Shown: positions 26,286-35,130 of the stretch, piece by piece | Position numbering within the stretch: the stretch's first letter is position 1 | How the letters are laid out: every line of letters starts with the position of its first letter | Source: Blastopirellula marina | Lineage (GTDB): Bacteria > Planctomycetota > Planctomycetia > Pirellulales > Pirellulaceae | Length of the DNA: 64,000 nt | Reading direction: 5' to 3' | NCBI RefSeq assembly: GCF_002967715.1 | Contig: NZ_PUIA01000003.1 | Coordinates: 1-64,000 of the forward strand | Notes under the pieces: model-generated | What the model was told of the DNA's origin: nothing | The model's database searches: none | Seen by the model: only the letters and a program-made list of their open reading frames with translations | Made by a program: the position numbers and the translations under genes

Positions 26286-27062
26286 TTAGCGGCGAGTTGA
26301 ATTGGACTGCGATGCCTGGGCGTTGCCGGCGTGCTTGCAGTTCGGGTCGTCGCAGCACTTGCCGGCCTTGTGAATAGCAGCGGCAATCTGGTCGGCCGTT
26401 GACGTGGCTGAGAAGTGACCGACGAGAACCCCCGGAGGAGCAATCAACGCGACATATGGACCTTGAATCAGATCGGCATCAACCTTCAGTTGCTGCATGA
26501 GCCGAGCTTCGGACGTGTCTTCCACGTTCAAGCCAATCAGGGACATACGGTCCTTGAACATCGGATCGAGCTGCAGCGCTCGAACGCCAGCCGGCACGGC
26601 CGCCTGTTCCGATTTGGTTAAACAGACAAATACCAGTTTCTGGTCTTGCAGTTCTTTCATGCACTGCATCATGACCGGCGGAACGATGGCAGCGTCGATG
26701 TTGGCCTTGGCGACCTGACGCGGGAACAGCCCGGTGATGGCTCCATTGGGTGCGACCGCCACGGTCATGGGCATTGGTGCCCGGCTGACCTGAAACTGTT
26801 CGGCGAGTGCCTGCCCTTGAGCCGTTGCCAGGCTGGCGGTGGTCAGCGTCGCATGCTCCGATTGGCCTGTCAGAGACTGCTGCACGATCTGCAGCATCTT
26901 CTGGGTTTGCGGTGAGTTGTCTTTGTAGAAGACGATGAACGTAAATTGGCCAGCTTGTTGGGCCTGCTGAAGCGTCGCGTTGGCATCGGCCTGGGCGAAG
27001 CTGATACTAGGCAGGGTAAGTAGACAGGCCAGCGCGATCGCTATATGCGTAATGATTTTCAT
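26286..27062 (-). CDS. Exported thioredoxin-like protein with Cys-rich tail
   Basis: A 258-aa protein; the ATG at 27062 follows AAGGA and opens a signal peptide (MKIITHIAIALACLLTLPSI). The frame continues upstream but has no credible start there. Two thioredoxin-fold halves seem present: QAGQFTFIVFYKDNSPQTQKML near residue 40, and later MKELQDQKLVFVCLTKSEQAAVPAGV, VDADLIQGPYVALIAPPGVLVG. Neither has a CxxC active site; the first has NSPQ at the corresponding place. The end carries GKCCDDPNCKH, a metal-type cysteine cluster. Probably a periplasmic partner of the ABC transporter encoded next. Confidence 0.78.
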   Translation of the reverse strand: MKIITHIAIALACLLTLPSISFAQADANATLQQAQQAGQFTFIVFYKDNSPQTQKMLQIVQQSLTGQSEHATLTTASLATAQGQALAEQFQVSRAPMPMTVAVAPNGAITGLFPRQVAKANIDAAIVPPVMMQCMKELQDQKLVFVCLTKSEQAAVPAGVRALQLDPMFKDRMSLIGLNVEDTSEARLMQQLKVDADLIQGPYVALIAPPGVLVGHFSATSTADQIAAAIHKAGKCCDDPNCKHAGNAQASQSNSTRR

Positions 27063-27254
27063 CAGAATCCTTTCGGATGAATGGTTGTATGAAGGAAACG
27101 GTGCCAGAACCGAGGCTCTGGGCGTTTCGTTATCAATCGACTTGTGATGAGTCAGCCGCCAGGCAGAAGCATCACCAGGTTGTTCTGGGAATCGTCGAAA
27201 AGATAGGTCGCTGACGATCACGCCGAAGCAGCAATCGCGCCAGCAAATGCGCCA

Positions 27255-27725
27255 CTAAAGCGTAAGGACCGCCAGGGAGAGGTGGAGGCGCAGTTTGGGT
27301 GTAATGTGCCGTGTTGTCCGCTCAGAAAATCTGGGCGGATACTGCTGGAGATCGCAATCGATCGAAGGGTACTCCATGGCCGACCAGCAGAGTTCTGCCG
27401 GCAGCAATAGGGCATCGGTCAGGCCATCGCAGGCCGATTCGCTTAAGATAAACGCACACTTGGCGGTACCGCAGCCGAGGCATTCATGATCAGGCTGAGG
27501 AGCGGCTTCAGAAGAAAACTCGGTTTCGATTGAGTTGCTAGCCGGTTGGCAGCAAAACTCGATGCCAGCATCGTGGTGGTGATGATCGCAGCAAATGCAG
27601 TTTGCCTGGCAGGGATCGCTGTGGTCGTGATGGACAGAAGCGTTCAAGCAACGAGCGCAACAGCCGAGCACGCAGTGAATGACCACCGCCAGAACTGCCA
27701 TCATTGCTGTCGCCCGTCGAGGCAT
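27255..27725 (-). CDS. Cys/His-rich exported protein
   Basis: A 156-aa protein starting at the ATG at 27725. A hydrophobic start (MMAVLAVVIHCVLGC) may be a lipoprotein signal, with a lipobox-like VLGC. It then runs through cysteine and histidine clusters: CCARCLNASVHHDHSDPCQ, NCICCDHHHHDAG, EFCCQP and HECLGCGTAKC, an arrangement strongly suggesting metal binding. The tail (PSIDCDLQQYPPRFSERTTR) is ordinary. It lies about 190 bp before the thioredoxin-like gene on the same strand. I do not recognise the family; similar small proteins occur near metal efflux genes in planctomycetes (knowledge, not checked here). Confidence 0.6.
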   Translation of the reverse strand: MPRRATAMMAVLAVVIHCVLGCCARCLNASVHHDHSDPCQANCICCDHHHHDAGIEFCCQPASNSIETEFSSEAAPQPDHECLGCGTAKCAFILSESACDGLTDALLLPAELCWSAMEYPSIDCDLQQYPPRFSERTTRHITPKLRLHLSLAVLTL

Positions 27726-28031
27726 CGCTTCAAATCCCACGCGATCGGTAAAATTTCCGTCTTCGCTATATTCGTCCCGCCGGTAGTACAGACTCAAACG
27801 GTTTCTCCAACAATCGTGAGAAGAGTCCAAGATCGCCCCATTCGCTCTGTCGGCGGGCGTTCGTCTGTCAAAATGGGAATAATGTTGGCCACGCAGATCA
27901 GGCGAAAAGTCACTCAATTTTGTCGCAACTGATCGAAGTCGCTCGATTTTCGTGCATGTTTGGCAAATCGGGCATCAAGGGGTATAATTGATGAACCCTC
28001 CCACCGTTCCTTAGCTTCCCTGGAATGCGCA

Positions 28032-31000
28032 ATGTCGCTTCGTCGAGCTCTTTTCCCTCTTCTGACTCTGCTTGCGGCTGTTGGTCTCGATGGCCGTGAA
28101 GTAGTGGCTCAGTCTTCAATCGATTTCAATCGAGATATTCGTCCGATCTTTGCTGCGCGGTGCTTTGCCTGTCACGGCCCCGATGAATCGCACCGCGAGG
28201 CCGACTTGCGATTGGATGAGCGAGACGCCGCGATCGATTATGGTGCGATTGTCCCCAATGCGCCGGACGAGAGCTTGCTCATCGAGCGTATCTTGTCGGA
28301 TGACCCCGACCTGCAGATGCCCCCTCCGCATACGAACGATACCCTGACGGCCGAGCAGAAAGAGAAGTTTCGCCAGTGGATCAAAGAGGGAGCCGCTTAC
28401 GCCGAGCACTGGGCATTCGTCCCTCCGCAGAAGCCGCCCGTGCCAGAGGTTGCCGACACAAGCTGGCCGCGTAGCGACATCGATCGGTTTGTGTTGGCAC
28501 GGCTGGAAAAGGAAGGTTTAGAGCCGTCGGCGGAAGCGGATAAGTACGCGCTCGTTCGCCGCGTGTACTTAGACTTGATTGGCTTGCCACCCACACCAGC
28601 CGAGGCCGACACATTCGTCAACGATCAAGACCCTGAAGCATACGAGAAACTGGTCGATCGCTTGTTGGCTTCGCCGCATTACGGCGAACGTTGGGCCCGC
28701 GATTGGTTGGACCTGGCTCGCTACTCCGATACCAACGGCTACGAGAAAGATCGTCCCCGTTCGATCTGGCCCTACCGAGACTGGGTCATTCGTGCGATCA
28801 ACGAAGACATGCCGTTCGATCAATTCACCATCGAGCAAATCGCTGGCGACATGCTGCCGGATGCGACAGAAAGCCAGAAGATTGCGACCGGCTTTCACCG
28901 CAACACGATGCTGAACGAAGAAGGGGGAATCGATCCGCTCGAATATCGCTTCTACGCGATGGTCGACCGCGTGGCCACCACTGGGACAGTCTGGCTGGGA
29001 CTGACGGTCGGATGTGCCCAGTGCCATACGCACAAGTACGATCCGATCACGCATACCGATTACTACTCGTTCATGGCCCTGATGAATAATGCCGACGAGC
29101 CAGATTTTCGCATCAAGTCGGCTGATATTGTCAAACGTCGTGAAGAAATCAACGCGCAGATCAAGCGGTTGACGGCAGAACTTGCTGGTCAATTCCCACC
29201 GGCGGAAGGAGAAGGGAACGAAGGAGAACGTCGGCAAGCGAATCTCCAGGCCAAGCGTTCCCAGTGGTTGGACACTGCCCAAAAGGACGCCACGCCATGG
29301 AAGACGCTTGCCGCCACTAAGCTGGAAAGCAATTTGCCGAAGCTCGAGTCGCTGCCGGATCACTCCATTCTGTCCAGCGGCGATATTACCAAGCGTGACG
29401 TATTTACCGTGACGTACTCGATCGATGCGAGCCAGTTGCCCGTGACCGCGCTGCGGCTTGAGGTGATGGCCGATCCGCGTTTGCCTGCCGGCGGCCCAGG
29501 GCGTGCCTACTACGAAGGGCGCGAAGGGGACTTCTTTCTCAGCGAACTGTCGGCCCAGTTCGGCGGTCAACCGGTCAAGCTGGATGGTGCCTCGCATAGC
29601 TACGGAAAGATCAGTATTGGCAGTGGCAGTGCCGACGCGGCGAACGTCCTGGACGGGAATGGTTCGACAGGCTGGTCGACTGCCGAGCGAGAAGGGGAGT
29701 CGCATCAGTTGGTCGTTAACTTGCCGCAGCCGATCACCACGGCGGGCGAGCTGACGGTAGAACTCCTCTTCGAACGACACTTCGCGGCGAGCGTTGGTCG
29801 CTTCCGTGTCTCCGCGGCCTCGGTCGATCGCCCGGTCGTGGCCAAAGTGATGCCTGTTGAAGTGGAATCGCTGCTGGCCAAAACGTCGGAAGAGCTTACC
29901 ACTGAGCAGCAAGAGCAGATCCGTCACTACTATCTTTCGATTGCTCCGGAACTGGTCGACGCGCGCAAGCCGATCGATGCCCTACGCAAGAAGCTACCAG
30001 CGTTTCCGATGACACTCGTGATGGAAGAACGCCCCAGAGACAACCCACGCCCGACGTTTCTGCATCACCGTGGTGAATACTTGAGTCCGAAAGAAGCCGT
30101 CACACCGCGTGTGCCGGAGTTTCTCGGTGACGATGCTTCCCCCGGTCCAACCAATCGGTTGGAACTGGCGCGGTGGTTGGTCGGCAACGAGAATCCTTTG
30201 ACGGCCCGCGTGGTTGTGAACCGAGCCTGGCAGGCCCTGTTTGGGCGAGGGCTCGCAGAAAGTAGCGGAGACTTTGGCACGCAGTCGGATCCACCGTCGC
30301 ACCCCCAGCTACTCGACTACCTGGCCTGCTCGCTGATGGAGAACGGTTGGTCGATGAAAGACCTGCATCGCCAGATGGTGCTCAGTGCAACCTATCGCCA
30401 GACGGCGGACGCTTCGCAGGAACAGCGGGCCAACGATCCTGCCAATCGACTGCTCGCGAGGGGGCCTCGGTTCCGTGTTGATGCCGAGATCGTCCGAGAC
30501 ATCATGCTGATGGCCAGCGGTAGTTTCTCGGACAAAATGTATGGCCCTGGCGTTTACCCGCCGCAGCCAGAGAGCGTGACCTCGCTGGCGTACGGCGATT
30601 TCAAATGGAAGCCATCGACCGGAAAGGACAGGTATCGGCGATCGATCTATACGTTCAGCAAACGAACGACCCCCTTCGCTGCGTTTGCCGTGTTTGATGC
30701 ACCCAGTGGTGAAGTATGCACGGCCCAGCGAGATCGCAGCAACACGCCGCTGCAGGCGTTAACGCTATTGAATGATGCCATGTACATCGAACTCGCTCAG
30801 GCGTTGGCGGCGGCCGCGCGGCACGAAGCTGCTACGCCGGAAGCGATCGCCGAGAACATCTTCCGACGATTGGTGACGCGGCCCCCTGGGCAAGATGAGA
30901 TGAAAGCGATCCTCAGCTATCGAAACCAACAGCTTGCTCGACTACAAAGTGGCGAAATCAACGTTCAGGAGATTTGCTCGGACAAGTCGAGTACCCCTGA

Positions 31001-31067
31001 GCAAGCAGCATGGGTCATGGTGGCTCGCTCGCTGATGAACCTGGATGAAGCCGTTACGAAACCTTAA
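28032..31067 (+). CDS. PSCyt1/DUF1549/DUF1553 cytochrome-like protein
   Basis: A 1011-aa protein typical of planctomycetes. The ATG at 28032 opens a signal peptide (MSLRRALFPLLTLLAAVGL). Domain order: a PSCyt1 cytochrome-c-like domain with CFACH and later MPPP (residues about 35-110), DUF1549 (about 150-360, including ARDWLDLARYSDTNGYEKD and a second heme-type CAQCH in VGCAQCHTHKYDP), a lectin-like middle (about 460-600), and DUF1553 (about 700-960, with NRLELARWLVGNENPLTARV and LSATYRQT). Thought to be an exported c-type cytochrome linked to polymer or sugar oxidation. Followed 15 bp later by the DUF1501 gene, the usual partner. Confidence 0.93.
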   Translation: MSLRRALFPLLTLLAAVGLDGREVVAQSSIDFNRDIRPIFAARCFACHGPDESHREADLRLDERDAAIDYGAIVPNAPDESLLIERILSDDPDLQMPPPHTNDTLTAEQKEKFRQWIKEGAAYAEHWAFVPPQKPPVPEVADTSWPRSDIDRFVLARLEKEGLEPSAEADKYALVRRVYLDLIGLPPTPAEADTFVNDQDPEAYEKLVDRLLASPHYGERWARDWLDLARYSDTNGYEKDRPRSIWPYRDWVIRAINEDMPFDQFTIEQIAGDMLPDATESQKIATGFHRNTMLNEEGGIDPLEYRFYAMVDRVATTGTVWLGLTVGCAQCHTHKYDPITHTDYYSFMALMNNADEPDFRIKSADIVKRREEINAQIKRLTAELAGQFPPAEGEGNEGERRQANLQAKRSQWLDTAQKDATPWKTLAATKLESNLPKLESLPDHSILSSGDITKRDVFTVTYSIDASQLPVTALRLEVMADPRLPAGGPGRAYYEGREGDFFLSELSAQFGGQPVKLDGASHSYGKISIGSGSADAANVLDGNGSTGWSTAEREGESHQLVVNLPQPITTAGELTVELLFERHFAASVGRFRVSAASVDRPVVAKVMPVEVESLLAKTSEELTTEQQEQIRHYYLSIAPELVDARKPIDALRKKLPAFPMTLVMEERPRDNPRPTFLHHRGEYLSPKEAVTPRVPEFLGDDASPGPTNRLELARWLVGNENPLTARVVVNRAWQALFGRGLAESSGDFGTQSDPPSHPQLLDYLACSLMENGWSMKDLHRQMVLSATYRQTADASQEQRANDPANRLLARGPRFRVDAEIVRDIMLMASGSFSDKMYGPGVYPPQPESVTSLAYGDFKWKPSTGKDRYRRSIYTFSKRTTPFAAFAVFDAPSGEVCTAQRDRSNTPLQALTLLNDAMYIELAQALAAAARHEAATPEAIAENIFRRLVTRPPGQDEMKAILSYRNQQLARLQSGEINVQEICSDKSSTPEQAAWVMVARSLMNLDEAVTKP

Positions 31068-31082
31068 GAAAACATACGCCCT

Positions 31083-32510
31083 ATGAACTGGCTACAAGAA
31101 CAAACGCGACGGCATTTCTTCCGCAACTGCGGAGTCGGCATCGGTAAGATTGCTCTGGCGTCGCTATTGGCTCAGTCGAGTGAAGCGGTGGCCGAGGGTA
31201 CGGGCCCCTTTACGCCCAAGTCAACCCACTTTCCGGCCAAGGCCAAGCGGGTGATCTACCTGTTTATGGCCGGTGCTCCAAGCCAGTTAGAACTGTTCGA
31301 CTACAAGCCAAAGCTGGCCGAGATGGAAGGGAAACCGATACCTCCGTCGGTGATCGATGGTCAGCGTTATGCGTTTATTCAGCCTGATGCGGCCGTGTTG
31401 GGTCCGCGATTCAAGTTTGCCAAACATGGCCAATGTGGTGCGGAAATTTCGGAAGTGCTGCCAGGGCTGGCCAAGGTGGTCGATCACATCTCGATCGTGC
31501 GTTCGGTGCATACCGACCATTTCAACCACTCGCCCGCTCAGCTGTTTTGCAATACCGGTAACGGAGTGCCGGGCCGTCCGAGCATGGGTTCGTGGCTCAG
31601 TTATGGCCTGGGAAGTGAAGCGGATGACTTGCCCTCATTCGTCGTGCTAAAGAGTGGCGGTAGCTTGAGCGGCGGGGCCGCGATGTGGAATGCCGGTTTC
31701 CTTCCTTCTGTCCATCAAGGCGTACCGTTTCGAGGACATGGACAGCCGATACTGCACGTTTCCAATCCGCCGGGGTACGACCAAAAGGCGCAGCATGATT
31801 CGCTTGACTTGATCCATCGACTGAATAGCAAGCAACTGGAAGAAACTGGCGATCCTGAGATTCGCACTCGGATGGAAGCGTATGAAATGGCCTTTCGGAT
31901 GCAGTCGCGTGCCCCGGAACTGATGGACTTTTCGCAAGAGACCGAGGAAACGCTCGAACTATACGGAGCGAATCCGCTCGATCCGAAAAATGATTTTGCA
32001 ACGAACTGCCTGATGGCTCGCCGACTGGCCGAACGAGGTGTTCGTTTCGTGCAGGTTTACCACGCCGGTTGGGACCATCATAGCAATGTCGAAGGAGGCA
32101 TTCGCGGACAGGCCAAGCAAACCGATCAGGCCTGTGCGGCACTAGTCGAAGATCTTCGCCGCCGCGGAATGCTGGATGATACGCTGATTGTTTGGGGAGG
32201 TGAGTTCGGTCGTACGCCAATGGTCGAAGCAAGTGCGGCCCTGGGCCGAAGCCAAGGACGCGATCATCATCCGCAAGCGTTTACCATGTGGTTTGCCGGC
32301 GGCGGAATCAAGCCGGGTTTTTCACTCGGGCAGACGGACGAACTCGGGTTTAACGTCGTTGAAGACAAGGTACATGTGCATGATGTCCAGGCAACCATCC
32401 TGAAGTGTCTGGGGATCGATCACACAAAGCTGACGTTCCGACATCGAGGACTGAACTTTAAGCTGACCGGCGTCGAAGAACATCATCCGGTCGAAAAGCT
32501 TTTTGTTTAG
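31083..32510 (+). CDS. Tat-exported DUF1501 (sulfatase-fold) protein
   Basis: A 475-aa DUF1501 protein, related in fold to alkaline phosphatase/sulfatase enzymes. The N-terminus has a twin-arginine signal (QTRRHFFRNCGVGIGKIALA). Family landmarks are YLFMAGAPSQLELFDYKP, VHTDHFNHSPAQLFCNTG, FVQVYHAGWDHHSNVEGG, VWGGEFGRTPM, GRDHHPQAFTMWFAGGGIKPG and DVQATILKCLGIDHTKLTF. It has no formylglycine Cys site. Operon with the preceding PSCyt1 gene; the two are believed to work together outside the cytoplasm, but the reaction is not established. The gene is full length for the family. Confidence 0.93.
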   Translation: MNWLQEQTRRHFFRNCGVGIGKIALASLLAQSSEAVAEGTGPFTPKSTHFPAKAKRVIYLFMAGAPSQLELFDYKPKLAEMEGKPIPPSVIDGQRYAFIQPDAAVLGPRFKFAKHGQCGAEISEVLPGLAKVVDHISIVRSVHTDHFNHSPAQLFCNTGNGVPGRPSMGSWLSYGLGSEADDLPSFVVLKSGGSLSGGAAMWNAGFLPSVHQGVPFRGHGQPILHVSNPPGYDQKAQHDSLDLIHRLNSKQLEETGDPEIRTRMEAYEMAFRMQSRAPELMDFSQETEETLELYGANPLDPKNDFATNCLMARRLAERGVRFVQVYHAGWDHHSNVEGGIRGQAKQTDQACAALVEDLRRRGMLDDTLIVWGGEFGRTPMVEASAALGRSQGRDHHPQAFTMWFAGGGIKPGFSLGQTDELGFNVVEDKVHVHDVQATILKCLGIDHTKLTFRHRGLNFKLTGVEEHHPVEKLFV

Positions 32511-32541
32511 CCCCTAGCCATTAGAGCGGCTCCATTCGATC

Positions 32542-32583
32542 TGTAGCGTTCTGGCTGGCTGCGTCTACGCCAGAAACGCTACA
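32542..32583. terminator. Hairpin between convergent genes
   Basis: TGTAGCGTTCTGGC and GCCAGAAACGCTACA pair over about 14 bp with one bulged base. No long T-run follows, but it sits between the DUF1501 and methyltransferase ends, where a bidirectional terminator is expected. Confidence 0.5.
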
Positions 32584-32587
32584 ACTC

Positions 32588-33361
32588 TCACGCTCTAGGG
32601 TTAAGTTGCACGATGAAGTGCTCGCTGAACGTGTTGATCTCGATTTGATCTTCTTGCACGTATTGGTCGAATTGCTGAAGGATCTCTTTCCGCGGAATCT
32701 GTCGTAGATAGTCGCCGAAAAGGAAACGCAGGATCTTCCAGCGATTCTCTTCGTTATCGGGAAAGCGAAGTTGATAGTTCGATGGAGACTTGCTCACGCA
32801 GACATCGTGGGTAGCGAGTACCGCTTCGACATCTTCGGCTACGAAATAAGGAATCGGCTGGTTGAGCAGATCAAAACCTACTTTCCAGAGCTTGATTAGC
32901 GCATTCTCGTGGCCAGCTAGCGCGAGCAGCATTTTTCCTTCGCTGTCCAGGCGTTCCAAGAGCTGCGTGATGGTCTGGCCCAGGTTTTCAGCGTAGTACA
33001 ACACGTGATTGGAAACGATGACGTCGAAGGTCGGTCGCTGGTCGAACGAGGCTTCGCCTAGGCTCGCAATCGCGTGATCGCTAAAGCGTGATAATCGTTT
33101 GGCAGCAATCTCTTGCTGGTGATCGACGGGCTCAAAGAGGGTCAGGTACAGCGATTCTTTTGGCCAGGCCAGGGTTTCCAGTAGTTGCCGGCTGAACTCT
33201 CCGGTTCCGCAGCCAAAGTCGAACAGATGAATGTTTGATCGTCCCTCGGCAAAGCCTTCCAGCTTGCGGGCATATTCCTCGACATCACTTTTGGCCTCGG
33301 TGGCATGCGACATGAAAAACGCGTAGTCCGTTTCGATCGCGCCGAAATCCTTCGTTGTCAT
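32588..33361 (-). CDS. Class I SAM-dependent methyltransferase
   Basis: A 257-aa methyltransferase-like protein. Motif I is IHLFDFGCGTGEFSRQLLE (SAM-binding glycines), then the acidic loop LTLFEPVDHQQE with the ribose-binding Glu, FDVIVSNHVLYYAENL (motif IV) and LLALAGHENAL. No signal peptide. The substrate cannot be told; the C-terminal 70 residues are divergent. Starts at the ATG at 33361 and is followed upstream by a 780-bp gap. Alone in its transcription unit. Confidence 0.87.
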   Translation of the reverse strand: MTTKDFGAIETDYAFFMSHATEAKSDVEEYARKLEGFAEGRSNIHLFDFGCGTGEFSRQLLETLAWPKESLYLTLFEPVDHQQEIAAKRLSRFSDHAIASLGEASFDQRPTFDVIVSNHVLYYAENLGQTITQLLERLDSEGKMLLALAGHENALIKLWKVGFDLLNQPIPYFVAEDVEAVLATHDVCVSKSPSNYQLRFPDNEENRWKILRFLFGDYLRQIPRKEILQQFDQYVQEDQIEINTFSEHFIVQLNPRA

Positions 33362-34052
33362 GGTGTGATACTCAAGAGGTAAGGCAGGAAGTTCGCGGGA
33401 ATTTATCGACTATGTTTGATCTTAATGAAGATATCATCGTTCGAGTCAAGACGAAATCCATCGTCGGGAATATCAGTAACGGACGAATCTAGAATTGCTA
33501 GACTGAAGACACAATTCATCCAAATCAATGCATTCCGTTTGCCTATAGGGAATGGGAATTATGGATATTGCCTCGGTCTTAGCGACTCGACTCCCGCTGT
33601 GAATGGGGAAATCGAAGATAGTAAAAGCAAGTCGCCCAACTTCAAGTCGAACTTGCGTCTCTGAAGAATCCATCTGCTTAAGACCACTCGCCTCAACCAA
33701 ATGTCTGGCCCACGATGATCGCTTTGTTTGTGGTTTTATCGGTAGCTGGGATTTGGCTCTTTTGTATCAAGATGAAGATCAAGCCGAAGCCTGCGAACCT
33801 GGCGATTCGTGCTGTCATTGGATTCATCGCGGTGAAGATTACCTTAGATGACGAAGAGCCGGCCAAGTCACTTCCGATGGGGAACGCCGGCATGGCGACT
33901 ATCTACACTCAGAAAGGAAAACCGTTTCAAATCATCAGCAAGGTTAAGGTTACAGTTCGCATTAAAGCGATCATGGAGTACCTGGTACCCATGTAAAGGG
34001 TGTAAAACTCAGGTGAATTCCCCGTTCTCACCTGTTTCTTTGGCTGCTTTTG
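33362..34052. other. Long intergenic region
   Basis: About 690 bp without a strong gene. The open frame at 33416-33664 has no ribosome binding site and an unlikely composition. The frame at 33715-33996 is listed as a possible small membrane protein. No repeats or RNA structures stood out until the inverted repeat that starts at 34024. Confidence 0.35.
33715..33996 (+). CDS. Possible small membrane protein
   Basis: A 93-residue frame with a hydrophobic N-terminus (MIALFVVLSVAGIWLFCIKM) followed by a basic stretch (KIKPKPANLAIR), a second semi-hydrophobic segment and a strand-rich tail. It reads like a small protein with one membrane helix. No ribosome binding site is visible before the ATG, and the opposite strand is also open across part of it, so it may not be real. 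It would stand alone between the methyltransferase and the promoter at 34053. Confidence 0.3.
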   Translation: MIALFVVLSVAGIWLFCIKMKIKPKPANLAIRAVIGFIAVKITLDDEEPAKSLPMGNAGMATIYTQKGKPFQIISKVKVTVRIKAIMEYLVPM

Positions 34053-34082
34053 TTGCGACCCCGAAAAGACACCACCTATAAT
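34053..34082 (+). promoter_or_regulatory. Sigma-70-type promoter
   Basis: TTGCGA (34053-34058) and a consensus TATAAT (34077-34082) with an 18-bp spacer lie 61 bp before the next start codon. They are bracketed by the inverted repeat GTTCTCAC (34024-34031) and GTGAGAAC (34123-34130). This is the clearest promoter in the window and should drive the next two genes. Confidence 0.55.
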
Positions 34083-34142
34083 TATGGGTAGAAACACCTT
34101 TTCTAGGGTAAATTCAATTCATGTGAGAACAGGGGACGTCGG

Positions 34143-35093
34143 ATGAAGTGTTTTTCTTCGCCGGGCGGATGCCATATTGCCGGTAAGGTCGGCTATGGTT
34201 TGCTGGCATGCTCAATCATGTTGCTCGTAGGCGCAACGGTTCAGGCTCAATCGACCGAGGCGACAAGCAGCCCGGTCGAGAAAGACCTGAAAGCTTTTTT
34301 TGGCGCGTTTGAAGCGGCATTCAATCAGCACGATGCCAAAGCGGTCGCCAATGCCTGGCAGGAAGATGCGGTCCATCGCCAGACCGCCCTGGCCGACAGC
34401 TTGAAGGGGCGAGCCGCAATTCTGGCGGCCTATGAGGCCCTCTTTCAAGCAGATCCCCAGGCCAAGTTGGCCGTTACGTTGAATTCGCTTCGCGAGGTTG
34501 CCCCGAATGTCGTCAGTGTGAAGTGCTCGACCCAGGTGCTACATAGCGACAAGTCCGTTTCGTTCTCGCGCTTGTCGGCTCTTTTGACCAAGCATGGCAA
34601 CCAATGGCTGATTAGCGAAGTCGAAGAAGCGGATGTGCCTGCCGCCGCCGCGAACGCGCCTAGCCCGCTGCATCAGTTGGACTGGTTGGTCGGTACTTGG
34701 GTAGACGGCAATGAAAAATCAACGGTCTCCAACCAGGTCGGCTACATCCAAGGAGGTAGCTTTCTGACTCGCCATTATCAAATCAATTCTCCCCAAGGTT
34801 TCAGTCAGTCTGGCATGCAGATCATCGGCTGGGACAGCGAACATAACGTTATCCGCTGCTGGCAATTTGACGGCGACGGAAGCTTCGGCGAAGGAACCTT
34901 CGAGCAAACCAGCCCAACGACCTGGCGTTGTCCGATGGTGGTGAAGCTGGTGGACGGTCGCCGTGCTTCGTATAGCCAGGTCATCGAGCGCGTCTCGAAC
35001 AACGAGCTGAAGCTGAGCCTGGTGAACATGGAAGTCGACGGTCAGGCCCTGCCGGGAACTGGTCCGGACAAACTGACCCGTTACGGCAACTAG
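34143..35093 (+). CDS. Exported SnoaL-like protein with lipocalin-like C-terminal domain
   Basis: A 316-aa exported protein; the signal peptide covers about residues 1-35 (GYGLLACSIMLLVGATVQAQ). Residues about 45-165 are an NTF2/SnoaL-like (SgcJ/EcaC-type) domain: LKAFFGAFEAAFNQHDAKAVA, ALADSLKGRAAILAAYEALF and LLTKHGNQWLISEVEEAD. Residues about 175-316 form a beta-barrel-like domain beginning LHQLDWLVGTWVDG. A good ribosome binding site (AGGGGA) lies 7 bp before the ATG, directly beside the 3' arm of an inverted repeat. The gene downstream starts 37 bp later. NTF2-fold domains bind small ligands, but the ligand is unknown. Confidence 0.82.
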   Translation: MKCFSSPGGCHIAGKVGYGLLACSIMLLVGATVQAQSTEATSSPVEKDLKAFFGAFEAAFNQHDAKAVANAWQEDAVHRQTALADSLKGRAAILAAYEALFQADPQAKLAVTLNSLREVAPNVVSVKCSTQVLHSDKSVSFSRLSALLTKHGNQWLISEVEEADVPAAAANAPSPLHQLDWLVGTWVDGNEKSTVSNQVGYIQGGSFLTRHYQINSPQGFSQSGMQIIGWDSEHNVIRCWQFDGDGSFGEGTFEQTSPTTWRCPMVVKLVDGRRASYSQVIERVSNNELKLSLVNMEVDGQALPGTGPDKLTRYGN

Positions 35094-35130
35094 AGCCACA
35101 CGCACATAAAGAACATAAGGGAACTTATCC

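Noticed and set aside
28569-29927. 452-aa minus-strand frame inside the PSCyt1 gene
   Set aside because: Shadow frame; the plus strand carries all family motifs.
33416-33664. 82-aa frame in the spacer before the SnoaL-like gene
   Set aside because: Ser/Asn-rich with no ribosome site; nothing around supports it.
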